A stretch of 64,000 nucleotides of DNA from Symbiodinium natans (Eukaryota > Sar > Dinophyceae > Suessiales > Symbiodiniaceae): the NCBI GenBank assembly GCA_905221605.1, contig CAJNDS010000169.1, forward strand, positions 925,001-989,000, given 5' to 3'. Position numbers and translations under genes: made by a program. Positions 34,409 through 45,200 of the stretch are shown here, piece after piece (positions within the stretch are counted from its first letter, which is position 1; every line of letters begins with the position of its first letter). The notes beneath the pieces were generated by a model, which was not told the DNA's origin, made no database searches, and saw only the letters and a program-made list of their open reading frames with translations.

Positions 34409-36252
34409 CAAGATTTATTCTATGGGTTCCTGAAAAAAACGTGGTAGAAAGCCCAAAACCCCGCCATCGTTCAGGTCCGCAGGGGTCTTGACAGAATGTG
34501 ACACAGAGCACCTCCAACTCTCCTGGGAACCCATAGATAGGATAGAGTTAACCCCGACCCCGAAGGCGTCTCTCCGCCCTAAACTTTGGGCCAGGGTTAG
34601 AGAGGCATCTGCAAGTGATGCCTGATTTGGGCTGTTTGGAGCCTTACATTAAATAGCTGAGAACCCTAGACCCGAAACCCTAACCCCCAAAACCGATCAT
34701 AAAGAGGGAAGCCATAGATAAAATATAGTTGACCCCGGTGCGCCCCTTGGCCCTAATCTTTACGCCAATATTCTATCTAACGTTTTGGGTTTTTTGATAT
34801 TCGATCTATCCTTTTGGAAATGGGGGTTTTGTTTTTTCGGGTTTTCAAATTCTCTATCTTCTTAAGGATGCCTACATATGTGTGTATGTGCATATATACA
34901 TACACCTGGAAGCCCTTACGTTCCTGCCCCCAGCCTAAGCCTCCAAACCCCCAAACCACAAAGCACTGGTGCTTTTACCTCGACTGGCTGATATGGAACC
35001 TCAACAAAACTAGGTAGGCCCTTGGGCTACTTGTTTTTTTTCCTTTAAGTATTGGGTTTAAGTGGATCATGCCTCGGAATACTTTTCAGAGGGTTAACAG
35101 GGCCAGCATATAAAAGGGAAATGCGCCCATCGTACTTGGGCTACGCTAGGTAAGCTTCAGGATTTCAGGCTTCAGGGGCGTTAGGATGGGCTGCTGCGTT
35201 TTCGGTATCCTCGCATTTCCGTGTGCCCGTCTGCTTCCTGTCCTGCACCGCCGAAGGCTTCCTTTTGACTTGGATGTCCATGCTCCATTGCCTTAGAGGG
35301 TTTATAGGGCATACGGTTGCTTTAGCTTCTCCTTGGCCAGCGGCTAGGCGTCTCTCCTGGTGAGTTTCACTATTAAGGAGGTTGATCTATGTGTCAGTTG
35401 GTCTGGGGTTTAGCCCGAAATTCGAAACCCATGGAGGCTCCAAGGGCTCTATGGGATCTAGTATGATTTTCTGAATCTATCAGCAGCCCTAAGTCCTAGA
35501 ACCCCTGTGAAACGGACTTAAGGTGAATCGGCTTGAGTGTTTACGGATGCAGGCTTTTGAGGGTTTACGGGCTTAAAGATTTTGAGGGCTTAATTGGGCC
35601 TTGTAAGGGTTATCAAGGTTCATACAAGGGTCGGTTTTCTCCAACATGTCTTAGGGCCTTGAGGCTTTTGGTCTAGTTTACTCTAGATATCGAGAGGCTG
35701 TGCAGGAGCTGTGCAGGCTCTAGACCTCAGGGCAAAGCAAAGTGCTCCAAAAACGCCTCTGGCTCGTCTGGATTCCTGGTTTGGGGTTAAGTGGTTAGGG
35801 CGGTTAGGGTTTAGAGTTGATGCAGCTGAGGAACAGAGTTTGGCCGACTAAACCTAAGCCTGACATCTTGCAAGCCTAGACCGCCAAGGCACCAACTCAG
35901 TTGCACTCGTTCCTACGCACTGGCATTCCATGCTGTTAGCTTTTGCCCGGGTTCCAGCCGCGGTACGAAACTTCCCTGAACCCTAAACGCCGAACGCCCT
36001 GAACCCGAAACCCTGAACCCTCAACCCTAAACCCCCCAAACAACCTAAGCCCCGAATCCCTTAGACCCGAAGCCGGGTGTGCCTCGAAGCCAGCTGGAGG
36101 TTGCCGGGAAGTTGTCTTTTATGGTGAAGGGTTTCGGGAGCAGGGTTTATCACTGGCATGTCGCCGTGGGCAGCCAATAAGTTTAAGGGTTTTGGTCTTT
36201 GGCATGAACCCCCAACTCCCAACATCTACTGCAAGCCCCAAACCTGTTGCAG

Positions 36253-36543
36253 TGGGCGAGCGTTTCGTTCGGCATCTTCCTTTGCGCATGCCTCAGGAGG
36301 GTTTAGGGTTTTAGGGTTTAGGGTTTAGGGTTTAGGGTGGATAGGTGTACTTGTGGCACCTTGTTGTGTGACATGTGGGATGACTGCAAGTGGAAGGGCC
36401 AAAAACTCATGGGCCACGACGTGGTGGCATGGTGGCCTGTGTTTTTTTTTCAGACCCTGAGGTATCACTTGCGCCGGACATCACCGACAGCTTGGCGGAT
36501 GCCCAAGCTTCGTCCAGATTATCGGTTAAGTGTGGTGTGTAGC

Positions 36544-36574
<31 letters not shown>

Positions 36575-37064
36575 TATATGAAGATAAATGAAAATATAAA
36601 AAACTATATTATTTGTATATATGGGTGTCGTATATATGCACACATGTGCTGTGATGGTGGTCCGAAGCTCCCAAGCTGCTGAGGAACCCACATTTCTCGA
36701 ATCCGCAGCTGCAAGATGGATTCATGGACCGCGAGAGCAGTCAGATTCAAGGTTTAGAGTTTGGGGTTTAGGGTTTAGGGCTTAGGGCTTGGGTACCAGT
36801 GCCAGGCGCCAAGCAAATCGAGTCCCTGGCCGACTTAAGTACGCTTTATGAAGAGGGGGGGGGTGGAGATGGATTGAGGATAGGGCGCAAAAAGGCATAT
36901 TTATAGAAGTTAAAGGCCTTTGCGTGCTCACATTATGATATTGTTACTCTCTGATATTTGTCTTTGCCTCAATTTGCTAGTAAGAAAAGGCATGAGCGAA
37001 GAGAAGAGCGGACGGCGCAATGACTAAAATTTGCCGCCCCCTCCCCCCCCCCCCCCACAACACA

Positions 37065-37099
<35 letters not shown>

Positions 37100-38252
37100 A
37101 TTTTCCAGTTCTTTCAATAGGGCCTTTTCTGTGCTCATTTCTTCCGTTCGCTTAGGTCGCTCACTATGTTTTTTATTGTGACTCTCAGCCGAGGACCCTA
37201 GACCCCGAGCCCTCAAAACCTATGGCATCACCACCAAAGCAGCCCTCAGACGCTGAGGCCCTGAATCCCTGCAAACCCATGCAAGGGTTTAGGATTTGGG
37301 GCTTAGGGCTTAGGGTTTACAGGTAGGGTTTAGGGTTTAGGATTTTAGGGCTTAGCCCGAAACCCTGAATGTCCCGCAAGGAAGCCCAAAAGCTAGGTGC
37401 ATGGATGTTCTGAAGTCTAGAACCCTACACCCGACATCGTGTGGTTCGCCAGGACGGAGAAACAGATGCAGATCTTCAACTCAGGCCTGTGCTGAGCCAG
37501 GTGTAGGGTTTGGGGTTTTTGGGTTTAGGGTAGGGTTTAGGGTTTCCGGTTTAGGGTTTAGGGTGATTTTTGGTGTTCGCGGGGTTAGTGTCTCGGGTTT
37601 GTGTGGCGAGGGTTTCGGGTTTCGAGGTTTGGGGTGTGCAGGATTTCGGTGTCGTACGAATGCTTGCTGAGCGTTTAGGGCTTCGGGTTCTTTTGCTGGG
37701 ACGGAGGCAGGCTTGGGAGGGTTTCGGGGGGAAGCTGGACTGTTCTCACGCTGCGGTTGGCGAACTTCCAAGATGTTCTCTCTTTGTTCCCTGGCTTAAG
37801 GTTGAGGTTTTTGGTTTAGAGTTTAGGTGCATATGTGGCAAGGAAGCTGAGATCGACATAAGACAGGGGTTGAGCACTCTGATTGCTTGCAGACGTGCAC
37901 GCGTGGTGGGAGAAGAGCTTCCCAATCTAAGATTTCTAGGGCGTGATTTTGACCTCAGGCTGGCGATTGGCAACTCAATCCCGTAAAGAATGGTCTATCA
38001 CTTCGTGTGCAGGGCACGCCAAGCCTAGAGTGGAAATGTACCCACTGATTACGGCAATACCCTGTTGTCAAGAGTAACCCCAACTCAGACACTAAGTCCC
38101 TAAACTAAAAACCCTAAACCCCTAAACCCCTAAACCCCTAAACCCCTAAACCCCTAAACCCCTAAACCCCTAAACCCTAAACCCCAAAGCCCTTAACCAT
38201 CAGTCCTGCAGGCGGCAATCGGCGGCTCGCCGAATTCTTCCAGGCGAACGGA
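36253..38252 (+). CDS. ArfGAP domain, later exons
   Basis: Three exons fit the ArfGAP family in order: 36253-36283 (WASVSFGIFL and part of a Cys codon; donor GCGCAT), 36716-36751 (MDSWTARAVRF), and 38204-38252 (PAGGNRRLAEFFQANG). The spacing W-x10-GGN is exact for the family. Between the first two, the block with the second Cys pair, the SGxHRxLG segment and its catalytic arginine was not found, so an exon is missing, diverged or absent. The splice between exons 36716 and 38204 needs an unusual donor. The partner exon with CFDCGA is at 9251. Possible downstream exons are 39868 and 40149. Confidence 0.65.
36543..36571. repeat. TA microsatellite
   Basis: About 14 TA units inside the ArfGAP intron. 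Confidence 0.95.
37040..37097. repeat. Poly-C and CA microsatellite
   Basis: C runs followed by about 13 CA units. Confidence 0.95.
38108..38178 (-). repeat. CCCCTAAA octamer array
   Basis: Eight units of the octamer variant, directly upstream of the ArfGAP exon at 38204. Confidence 0.95.
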
Positions 38253-38283
38253 GCCAGGAGCTCGCAGGTCGCACCTTCTTGCT

Positions 38284-38378
38284 GGTTCGTAGGGAATGAA
38301 TCAGGCACCCTAGATCTCCCTATACATACCCTTTAAGGGATTATATAGGGTACCCCCGTCCCCCATTCCCTACGAACC
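38284..38378. mobile_element. Family F element, 15-base perfect inverted ends
   Basis: GGTTCGTAGGGAATG at the left and CATTCCCTACGAACC at the right, 95 nt overall; internal CCCTTTAAGGGATTATATAGGGTAC. A truncated copy is at 30300-30366 (AGGGAATGAGGG...CCCTTTAAGGGATTGTATAGGG). Confidence 0.85.
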
Positions 38379-38740
38379 AACAGTAAGCCTTGCTATGTTT
38401 TGGGGTTTCGGGTTGAGGGTTTAGGATCTGTAGGGTTTAGGATGATCGGCTTGTGGGTTTAGACTTTAGGCAGGACATCCAGGACAAAACCTACCTAACC
38501 ACACGTGAATAAAGCCTCGTAGAGAACCCAAGGGTGTAGGGTTTATATGACACAGGGTTTATCTCACTGTTATTGGTGAGTGTATATAAGGTTCCTTGTT
38601 AATATTGGTGAGTGCATATGTTGGGTGTCCTTTTGGGGTAAAAGAAACATGTTCGTGCCGCCCACCTGGCTTACACAGGTATCGGATTGCAAGCTTTTGC
38701 CTATTCAGCTTCAAGAAATTGGTTGTCAACTTGGTGCAAC

Positions 38741-39082
38741 ATGGATCCTGTTGACATCAGGTGCAAATTGCGTGGCATCAACAAAAGGTTCATTGCGGCC
38801 AAGAGGAGATATGAATGCTTCAAAAAACATTTTCTCAGGGTTATGGAGCTTGCTCATTTAAACGATGCACGCCTTCCAGACATCCTTACCTCTGAGTGGA
38901 CACTGGATTTCCGTTGTCATTTCTGTAAGCGACAAATTTTCTTCTGCAAAGCTCCTGACATGCTTCAAGATGTTTGCTTCAAAGCTGTGCTGCTTGATGC
39001 AGACACTGTCGCTGATTGGGTTCAACGCTTTGATGAAACCATTGACTCTATCTCGTCTGTCCTTGCGAAGCTTAACCATTGA
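38741..39082 (+). CDS. Intronless ORF, 113 residues, unknown protein
   Basis: An uninterrupted frame from ATG to TGA, open a further 54 nt upstream. It begins MDPVDIRCKLRGINKRFIAA, is basic and helical in its first half, has a CHFC...FFCKAPD segment in the middle and an acidic helical end (DADTVADWVQRFDETIDSIS). About 500 nt here contain no TTTAGGG, unlike its surroundings, and it sits between ArfGAP exons on the same strand. It may be a retroposed or otherwise inserted gene. No family recognised; no spliced-leader relic seen upstream. Confidence 0.55.
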   Translation: MDPVDIRCKLRGINKRFIAAKRRYECFKKHFLRVMELAHLNDARLPDILTSEWTLDFRCHFCKRQIFFCKAPDMLQDVCFKAVLLDADTVADWVQRFDETIDSISSVLAKLNH

Positions 39083-39867
39083 TCGGTAAATTCACGTCCT
39101 CGACCACTGATGTTGTGTGCTTGCTAACCGTGCTTAGTACAAATCAAAGCTGTCTCACCTTGATATGATTCACGACCTCGAGTCCGCAGTACAAGAAATA
39201 TAAACCCCGCTTCATACGCTCCCTGGGTCTCAGGCAGCTACCCTCCCTGTACCTCCTGAGGCCCGCCTTCGCCTCCAGCCGCAATGAATCACCAAACCCT
39301 AAACCCCAAACCTTAAGCTCAAACCCTAAACCCCACAACTCCAAACCCGAAACCCTAAACCCTGCCCCCCAAACCCTAAACCCTAATCCCTGGAGCCCAA
39401 ACTCCCTCAACCACCCCAAGGTGCAGGCGAGCAGCATGTACCAGCGCTATTCCACCCCTGCGGGCGAATGGTGGCCTGCAGCTGTACGGTTCGGGGTTCA
39501 GGGTGGGTTTAGGGTTGAGGGTTTAGGGTTTAGGGTTCGGGGATGCCGCGCCTCCAAATAGCAAGGTTCCAAGAACCAAAGCCATGCTCTAGCTACAGGA
39601 CTCGGGCGAAAGAATCCCTGCCTTTCCCTACAGACTGACTACCCAAAGGCTCCATGTAGTTCCTTTTTGGATTAGTTATAGGGGATTCTAGTATACCACC
39701 CCAAAAAGGTACTCCATAGGAGCTTTTGGGTACCGTCAAGACTTGAACTTGCGCATCTGTGACGCCAGGATACCTAAGTCGCTGAGCGCACCTTACAGAG
39801 TTTAGGGCTTAGGGTTCAGAGGGTCAACCCTACACCTCCCAAAACCCTGCAGCTAGCCACTGATGCA

Positions 39868-39950
39868 GGTACGTCATCAAATTGTAGGAAATTCGAAGCT
39901 CGATGCCAGATAGCCTGGAAAGATTGCCTCAACACACTGAAGCAACAGCT
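39868..39950 (+). CDS. Candidate exon, possibly end of ArfGAP domain
   Basis: After ATGCAG the frame reads VRHQIVGNSKLRCQIAWKDC then LNTLKQQL before TTTAGGG. The pattern weakly resembles the R-AA-xYRxxL helix that closes ArfGAP domains, and position and strand agree with the exons at 36253-38252. The alternative is an unrelated exon. Confidence 0.3.
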
Positions 39951-40148
39951 CAGGGTTTAGTGTGGGGTTCGGGTCTGAGGGTAGTTTCATGGGCCCTTAC
40001 TATGGTCCGTAGCCTCTTTCAAGGGTTCTGATGTATGGGCCCTTAATTACTTTGCATAAGGTATCTAAAGTACTCTGAACCCTAAACCCTAAACCCTATG
40101 TACCCTTTTTCTAAGGGACGATGTAACTATCCTTAGATCAGGGCTTAG

Positions 40149-40249
40149 GGCCGAACCTGGAGTTCGAGTTTGGAGAGGAGTTTGTTAAAGCGCCCCCGGC
40201 CATGCCGTCCGCAGCCATTCAGGCCACGCTGCAACTGCTGAACCCCTAA
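40149..40249 (+). CDS. Candidate terminal exon, unknown protein
   Basis: After GGCTTAG the frame reads PNLEFEFGEEFVKAPPAMPS, then AAIQATLQLLNP and TAA. It could be the C terminus of the ArfGAP gene. One other frame is open as well. Confidence 0.3.
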
Positions 40250-40674
40250 TAGATTCAAGGTTTAGGGTTTCGGGTTTAGGGTTTAGGGTGTAGGGTTTAG
40301 TCAACCCCAATGCTAGAAACTTAGAAGCATGTTGCTAGCTTCTTGATCAATAACCCTGCGATCCTCATGAGGGTTTCTGGCGCGAAGCATAGTATGCCCG
40401 AAATTCTGGAACCGGGCAGCTCCAAAGCCACTTTAAACCTCAAAACGCATCCGCTAAACACGCCCTGAAGCCCCAAACCCCTAAAACGCCGGGCCTCTGG
40501 CTGCAAACCCCGTAGGTGGCCCTAGGGTGTATGGGCAACAGATAGAATCGGTGCACTTCTATTGAAACCTGTCCTGGGCCCGTCAAGCCCAAAAGTCCGG
40601 ATCCGACCTCCACAAGCAAAGGGCGGACGCCTCGAGCACACTGTTGGTTTGGGCGGCTAATGAAGGGTTTGGGG

Positions 40675-40760
40675 GTTATTGGGGGGGAGGGAGGGACCTG
40701 GGGGGGAGGGGGAGGGGGAGGGGGGCAGGGCAGGGGGAGGGGAGGGGACCGGGGGGGCGT
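40675..40760. repeat. G-rich GGGGGA repeat
   Basis: GGGGGAGG-type purine tract. A longer one follows at 41160-41330. Confidence 0.9.
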
Positions 40761-41159
40761 GCATGATAGGGTTTAAGGAATTTCCGATGCTTTGCAGAGG
40801 GTTGTCGGGGTTTGAAGTTCTGGGCTTGGTTCCTTTGAACGCTCGGGCTTGTTGGGGTTTCGGACTTCTTTTGTTTTGCCCCGAAAATCCTAAACCTTGA
40901 CAGGGCCTGCCCAAAGACGCAGCCGCAAAAGCCCCTTAAACCAAGAGTTTGGGTTCTGGATTCTATGGTTTACGCGGGGAGGAGCTGGTAAAGGCTGCTG
41001 GGTCGGGTACCCTGCTTCAGCATCTTTCGTAGCCGATGGCTGAACTTGTGACATGTTTTCCAGAGGCCATCAGTTCTGTGTCGCCACCCTGCCGCTGTGT
41101 GGCTCAGCTTGCTCCAGCGCCAGATTCTTTGCCAGCAATGGCAACGGTCTCCTCATCCC

Positions 41160-41335
41160 CAGGCTGGGGGGAGGGGGGAGGGGGGGGGGGGAAGGGGGGG
41201 GAGGGAGGGGGGGAGGGGGGGGGGGGGGGGGAGGGGGGGGAGGGGGGGGGAGGGGGGGGGGGAGTGGCAGGAGGGGAGGAGGAGGGGGGCAGGAAGAGGC
41301 GAGGAGGGGGGGAGGAGGAGGAGGGGGGCCCACAT
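41160..41335. repeat. Poly-purine GGGGGGA tract
   Basis: About 170 nt almost entirely G with single A. It generates glycine-rich frames on plus and proline-rich frames on minus, neither of which is a gene. The stretch 41036-41158 before it (ATG; MAELVTCFPEAISSVSPP) could be an exon, but two frames are open. Confidence 0.95.
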
Positions 41336-41520
41336 GATGCCTACTAGAAACACTAATAAAAAGAGGTCGAAGAATTACTAGCAATATCCCTTCGCTTTGT
41401 AATCATACTATAGTAACCCCACAAACACGATTCTAACTATTTCAGGCCCCTATATTCCATACCCTAAACCCGAAAAACGACAGCCCGAAACCCGAAACCC
41501 GAAACCCGAAACCCGAAACC

Positions 41521-41727
41521 GACTCGATCATCCATGCGATTCATCGCAGAGAGCGGGAAGAGAGAAGGATGGGGGAGCAATCACACTGTGAATGCGTGAT
41601 CCATACCTTGCTTGAATATCGTGGTCAACAGTCTATCACATCTAAGAATCTGGATTCGAAGAACAGTCTTACAATCGAGTATGGTATATGTGAAATGCAC
41701 CCAGACTCGAACCCCTCCCTTAATTAG
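41521..41727 (+). CDS. Candidate terminal exon, unknown protein
   Basis: 68 codons from the end of a CCCGAAA repeat to TAG: starts DSIIHAIHRREREERRMGEQ and includes SLTIEYGICEMHPDSNPS. There is no upstream ATG. The composition is protein-like and the stretch lacks TTTAGGG. It lies ahead of the channel gene but ends in a stop, so it is probably separate. Confidence 0.33.
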   Translation, partial: DSIIHAIHRREREERRMGEQSHCECVIHTLLEYRGQQSITSKNLDSKNSLTIEYGICEMHPDSNPSLN

Positions 41728-42216
41728 TCATTTGAGTTGAAGAGGGGCGGGGTGCGGGCCAACAAGCTCAACCCGCTTGTACAGTGAATATACATCCTAC
41801 AATCCTACAACCCCCGTATATAGAGCTCCAGCCCTTGCACGCCAACTCTAAATCCTGAACCCTAAACTTTGTCCTTCCGGGCTCTCGGCAGCCTCAGGCG
41901 AAAGCGTCGATGGAAGCATCGCGAAAACCGTCTCGCGGAGTTCGGGGACTGAGATGAAGCGTTTAGAGTTTCGCTTATATCCCTGTCACCAAAGCATCTT
42001 GCTAGTCTTGCCACACATGCCATGCCTTGTGCTTGTCAAAGCCTTGTGAGGCTAATTCCCAGTTCCCGCAAGAGCTGCCAAAAGAGGGTTTGTCAAGAAA
42101 CCCTGAACCCTAAACCCTAAACCCCAAACCCTAAACCCTAGACCCTAGACCCTAAAACCCTAACGCCTAAACCCCAAAACCCCTAAACCCCTAAACCCCT
42201 AAACCCCTGACGCCAG

Positions 42217-45200
42217 GAGTGCGGCGCCTTCCTTGGCTAACAGCGTGAAATCCGAGTGGGATGCTGCCCGGGTTACCCCCATGCTCAGCAACAGGAGGAC
42301 TGAGTAGCAAGAAATGCCCCAGGGTTTCGGGTTTAGGGTTTAGGGTTTAGGGTTTAGGGTTTAGGGTTTAGGGTTTAGGGCGGTTTCAGGTCCCATGTTG
42401 AGGCCGATAGTAGAGAAGGTAACCTTTAACCTTTTTTGGGGGTAATATACTCCCCTTATTATCATCCCACAGGTTCACCTTTAATTCCCCCAAGTTACTG
42501 GACAACTGAGTTTAGGGAGGAATGCAGATGTGGCTGTGCAGTAGCCTTTGAGCCTGCTTTGTGATCGCACAGCGCCAGGAAAACACTGTCCAGCAGATTC
42601 GTCAAAGCAAAAACGTCGAACTTTTGGGCTGAGGGTGACGAGGCAAGGAGTTGCAGAGGACGCTTCAAGAAGGCTGCCGTGGCCTACACACGCAGCAAAG
42701 TTGCGGCCAATCTGTTCGCTGTGATTGTCTTGGTAGATTTTCTCTGTACCTGCCTGGACGTTGATGCTAGAGCTGCGGGAGAGAAGACGCCGGACCTTGT
42801 GCAAATTACATCAGACATCTGCCTTTGGGCGTACAGCCTGGAAACCATTTTGCTTCTCATCGTGAAGGGGCCTAGAATTTTCTTGGATGTCATGATGATG
42901 TTGGATGCATTTGTGCTCCTGTGCGGGTATGTGGAAACGATTATGCAGTACTTGGGTCATGGCGAGCTGTTGTCGACAGTTGCAATATTCCGAATGCTGC
43001 GCCTGGTGAGAATCCTGCGTGTGACGAGAGTGCTGCGGAGGACGGGAGGCTTTCGCGAACTACAGAAGCTCATACGCATGATGTCAACCTGCATAAGGAC
43101 ACTCTTCTGGTCTTTTGTATTTTGTTTCATTGTCATGACGGTGTGGGCGCTCCTCATCGTCGAGCTACTAAACCCGCTCATGGACATCATCAACCAAGAG
43201 ACGGGAATTTTTGATGACTGCCCGCAGTGCATCAAGTCCACACAATCCGTGATGCGTGCAAATGTGCTCTTGTTCAAGACGGTGATCGCTGGTGATGGGT
43301 GGGGATTAATCGCTGTGCCGTTTATCGAAGCGTACCCTCTCTCTGCGATCATCTTCTGTGGCTCACTGCTGACGCTTGTGTTTTGCGTGATGAACCTGAT
43401 TGTGCTCGCCTCAGTTTGGAAACACGGTCTCAGGCACGTGATTATGGACTAGTAGATGACCGGTCGAGATCGATTCTTACCTAAGCACGGTACCAAACCG
43501 TAAACCCTAGGCTCTTGAACCCTTAAACCATAACCCTAAGCCCTGAAAACCCGAAACCCTATGAACTTTTTTAATTTAGTTGTAGCGCTAGTTATGCCCC
43601 TTCTTCAAGTTTGCATCCCTTGCCTAGTACCTCCATGAGGGATCATGGTGGGGAGAGCTTTGAGTCTGAGAAGTGGGCTGTCTTGCCAAGTGATCCATCC
43701 AACCCTGCCGGAGTACTCCTGTGGTTATAGGCCGAGGGCACCCTGGTCCCCACCCCCAACCCTAAACCCTAAACCCTAAACCCTAAACCCTAAACCCTAA
43801 ACCCTAAACCCTAAACCCCCACACGCACACACACACACACACACACACCCTTGCTGTGCCCAGGTTGCAGTGGTCGTAGACACATTTGCAGAAGCTCGCG
43901 AGCGCGATGTCATGAATTTGGCAGAGGAGATAGAGACTAGAACGCGCAGTAGTAACCCTAAACCTTAAACCCTAAACCCTCAACCCTAAATCTCAAACCC
44001 TAAACCACTCTTTCCTTTGTTGGGTTCAGGGTTTAGGGCTGAGGGCTCAGAAGCGAAATCGGGTGGAAGGGCCCATGTTCCCTTGCTGTTACTATAAGAC
44101 TTATTTGCCTTCTGTGTGTTTGAGGAAGGGCCCATGTTTCCTTACTGTTACTATAAGCCTTTTTTGCCCTCTGTGTTTGAGGGTTCTTAGGATTTTCATC
44201 GTGTTTAGGGTTCTTAGGAGTTTAGGCTACTTGGGGTGCTTAAAGCAGGGTTCTTAGGGTTTTTTGAGTTCTTTGAGTTCTTAGGGTGTAGGGTTTAGGG
44301 ATGGATCCCTCATCATCCCCATTGGCAGCAGTTTGCATACTCCGCGGGTTGCTGGGTGAGCCTAGGAGAACAACGTAACGGTCGACCGAGAGCGCTTGGA
44401 AAAGATCTTCCAGCGCATCGATGCGGATGGAAGTGGCATGGTGACCCGGCCTTGGGATAGGGTTTAGGGTCTAGGGTCTAGGGTTTAGGGTTTAGGGTTT
44501 AGGTTCCTTATTCTTGTGGTTAAAAGAGAGGTGTTTTTTTTGGGTTTTGGTTTAGAGTTTGGGGTGTAGGGTTGGGATGCTCCCCCCTATGCTGACAGTT
44601 CTTCATGGGGTTATAGTACCCCCTATTATGGTCCCGAGGGGCCTGTTAGTACTATAAGGGGGAGCATCCCAACCCGAAACCCTAAACCCTAAACCCTAAT
44701 CCCTAATCCCTAAACCCCAAACCCCAAACCCCAAACCCTAAACCCTAAACCCTAAACCCTAAACCCTAAACCCTAAACCCTAAACCCTAAACCCTAAACC
44801 CTAAACCCTAAACCCTAAACCCTAAACCCTAAACCCAAGCTTAGGGTGTAGAAAAGAACATCCTGAGCCGAGGTGACATTCGACGAGCTCTTGGAGGGAG
44901 CTCGCAAGGATCCCGAGTTTCAGAGCCGATTGCGGGTCATGGATATCGACGAGGCATAGGGGGTTTAGGGTTTAGGGTTTAGGGTTTAGGGTTTAGGGTT
45001 CAGGGTTCAGGGTTTAGGGTTTAGGGTTTAGGGTTTAGGGTAATCTTGGAAAAACTTAGGGAGCCTTAGGGAGTAGTAGGGAGTATACCCCCCCCCCCTC
45101 AAGAACCCTGCAAAGGCCGATCTGGAGCAGCTGTTTGAGATGATCGACGCGACCTGATTGTGAGCAAACACTACAGGACCCAGAGTAAGTAGGCCCCTAT

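Larger units (their letters stand above)
9302..36252. other. 27 kb repeat-rich interval with weak candidate exons
   Basis: If the ArfGAP exons at 9251 and 36253 belong together this is one intron. It holds TTTAGGG and variant arrays, inverted-repeat elements and unassigned open stretches. Besides candidates listed separately, weaker ones after an AG are: 11412 (GAAAKGAGCIDAAGSEAAV), 12567 (three frames open), 13258-13314 (EAARSAFSEEDQTAQYWP then stop), 16981-17037 (HSIKQPAPVEVPRHLQLP then stop), 18904-18990 (ATG frame, 28 codons), 20490-20548 (SQFWNTNFPQDYCWLEADS then stop), 25431-25484 (FYKPIADLFTQKAHCSC then stop), 26359-26440, 26695-26782, 30127-30189, 30568-30684, 32484-32580, 32763-32882 (ATG frame, 39 codons), 35185-35295 (ATG frame, 36 codons). 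Most are open in more than one frame, so they are leads, not genes. Confidence 0.5.

Noticed and set aside
38500-38741. Spliced-leader relic before the intronless ORF
   Set aside because: No match to the dinoflagellate spliced-leader end (TTTTGGCTCAAG) could be seen here or elsewhere in the window.
39852-39867. A longer upstream start for the 39868 exon
   Set aside because: On rereading the bases, that start is out of frame with the IAWKDCLNTLKQQL part; only the start at 39868 fits.
41036-41384. Glycine-rich and proline-rich proteins of about 100 residues
   Set aside because: They come from the poly-purine GGGGGGA tract on either strand.
44674-44836. CCCTAAA tract as a chromosome end
   Set aside because: Arrays of both orientations are scattered across the window, with exons between them; none is at a terminus.
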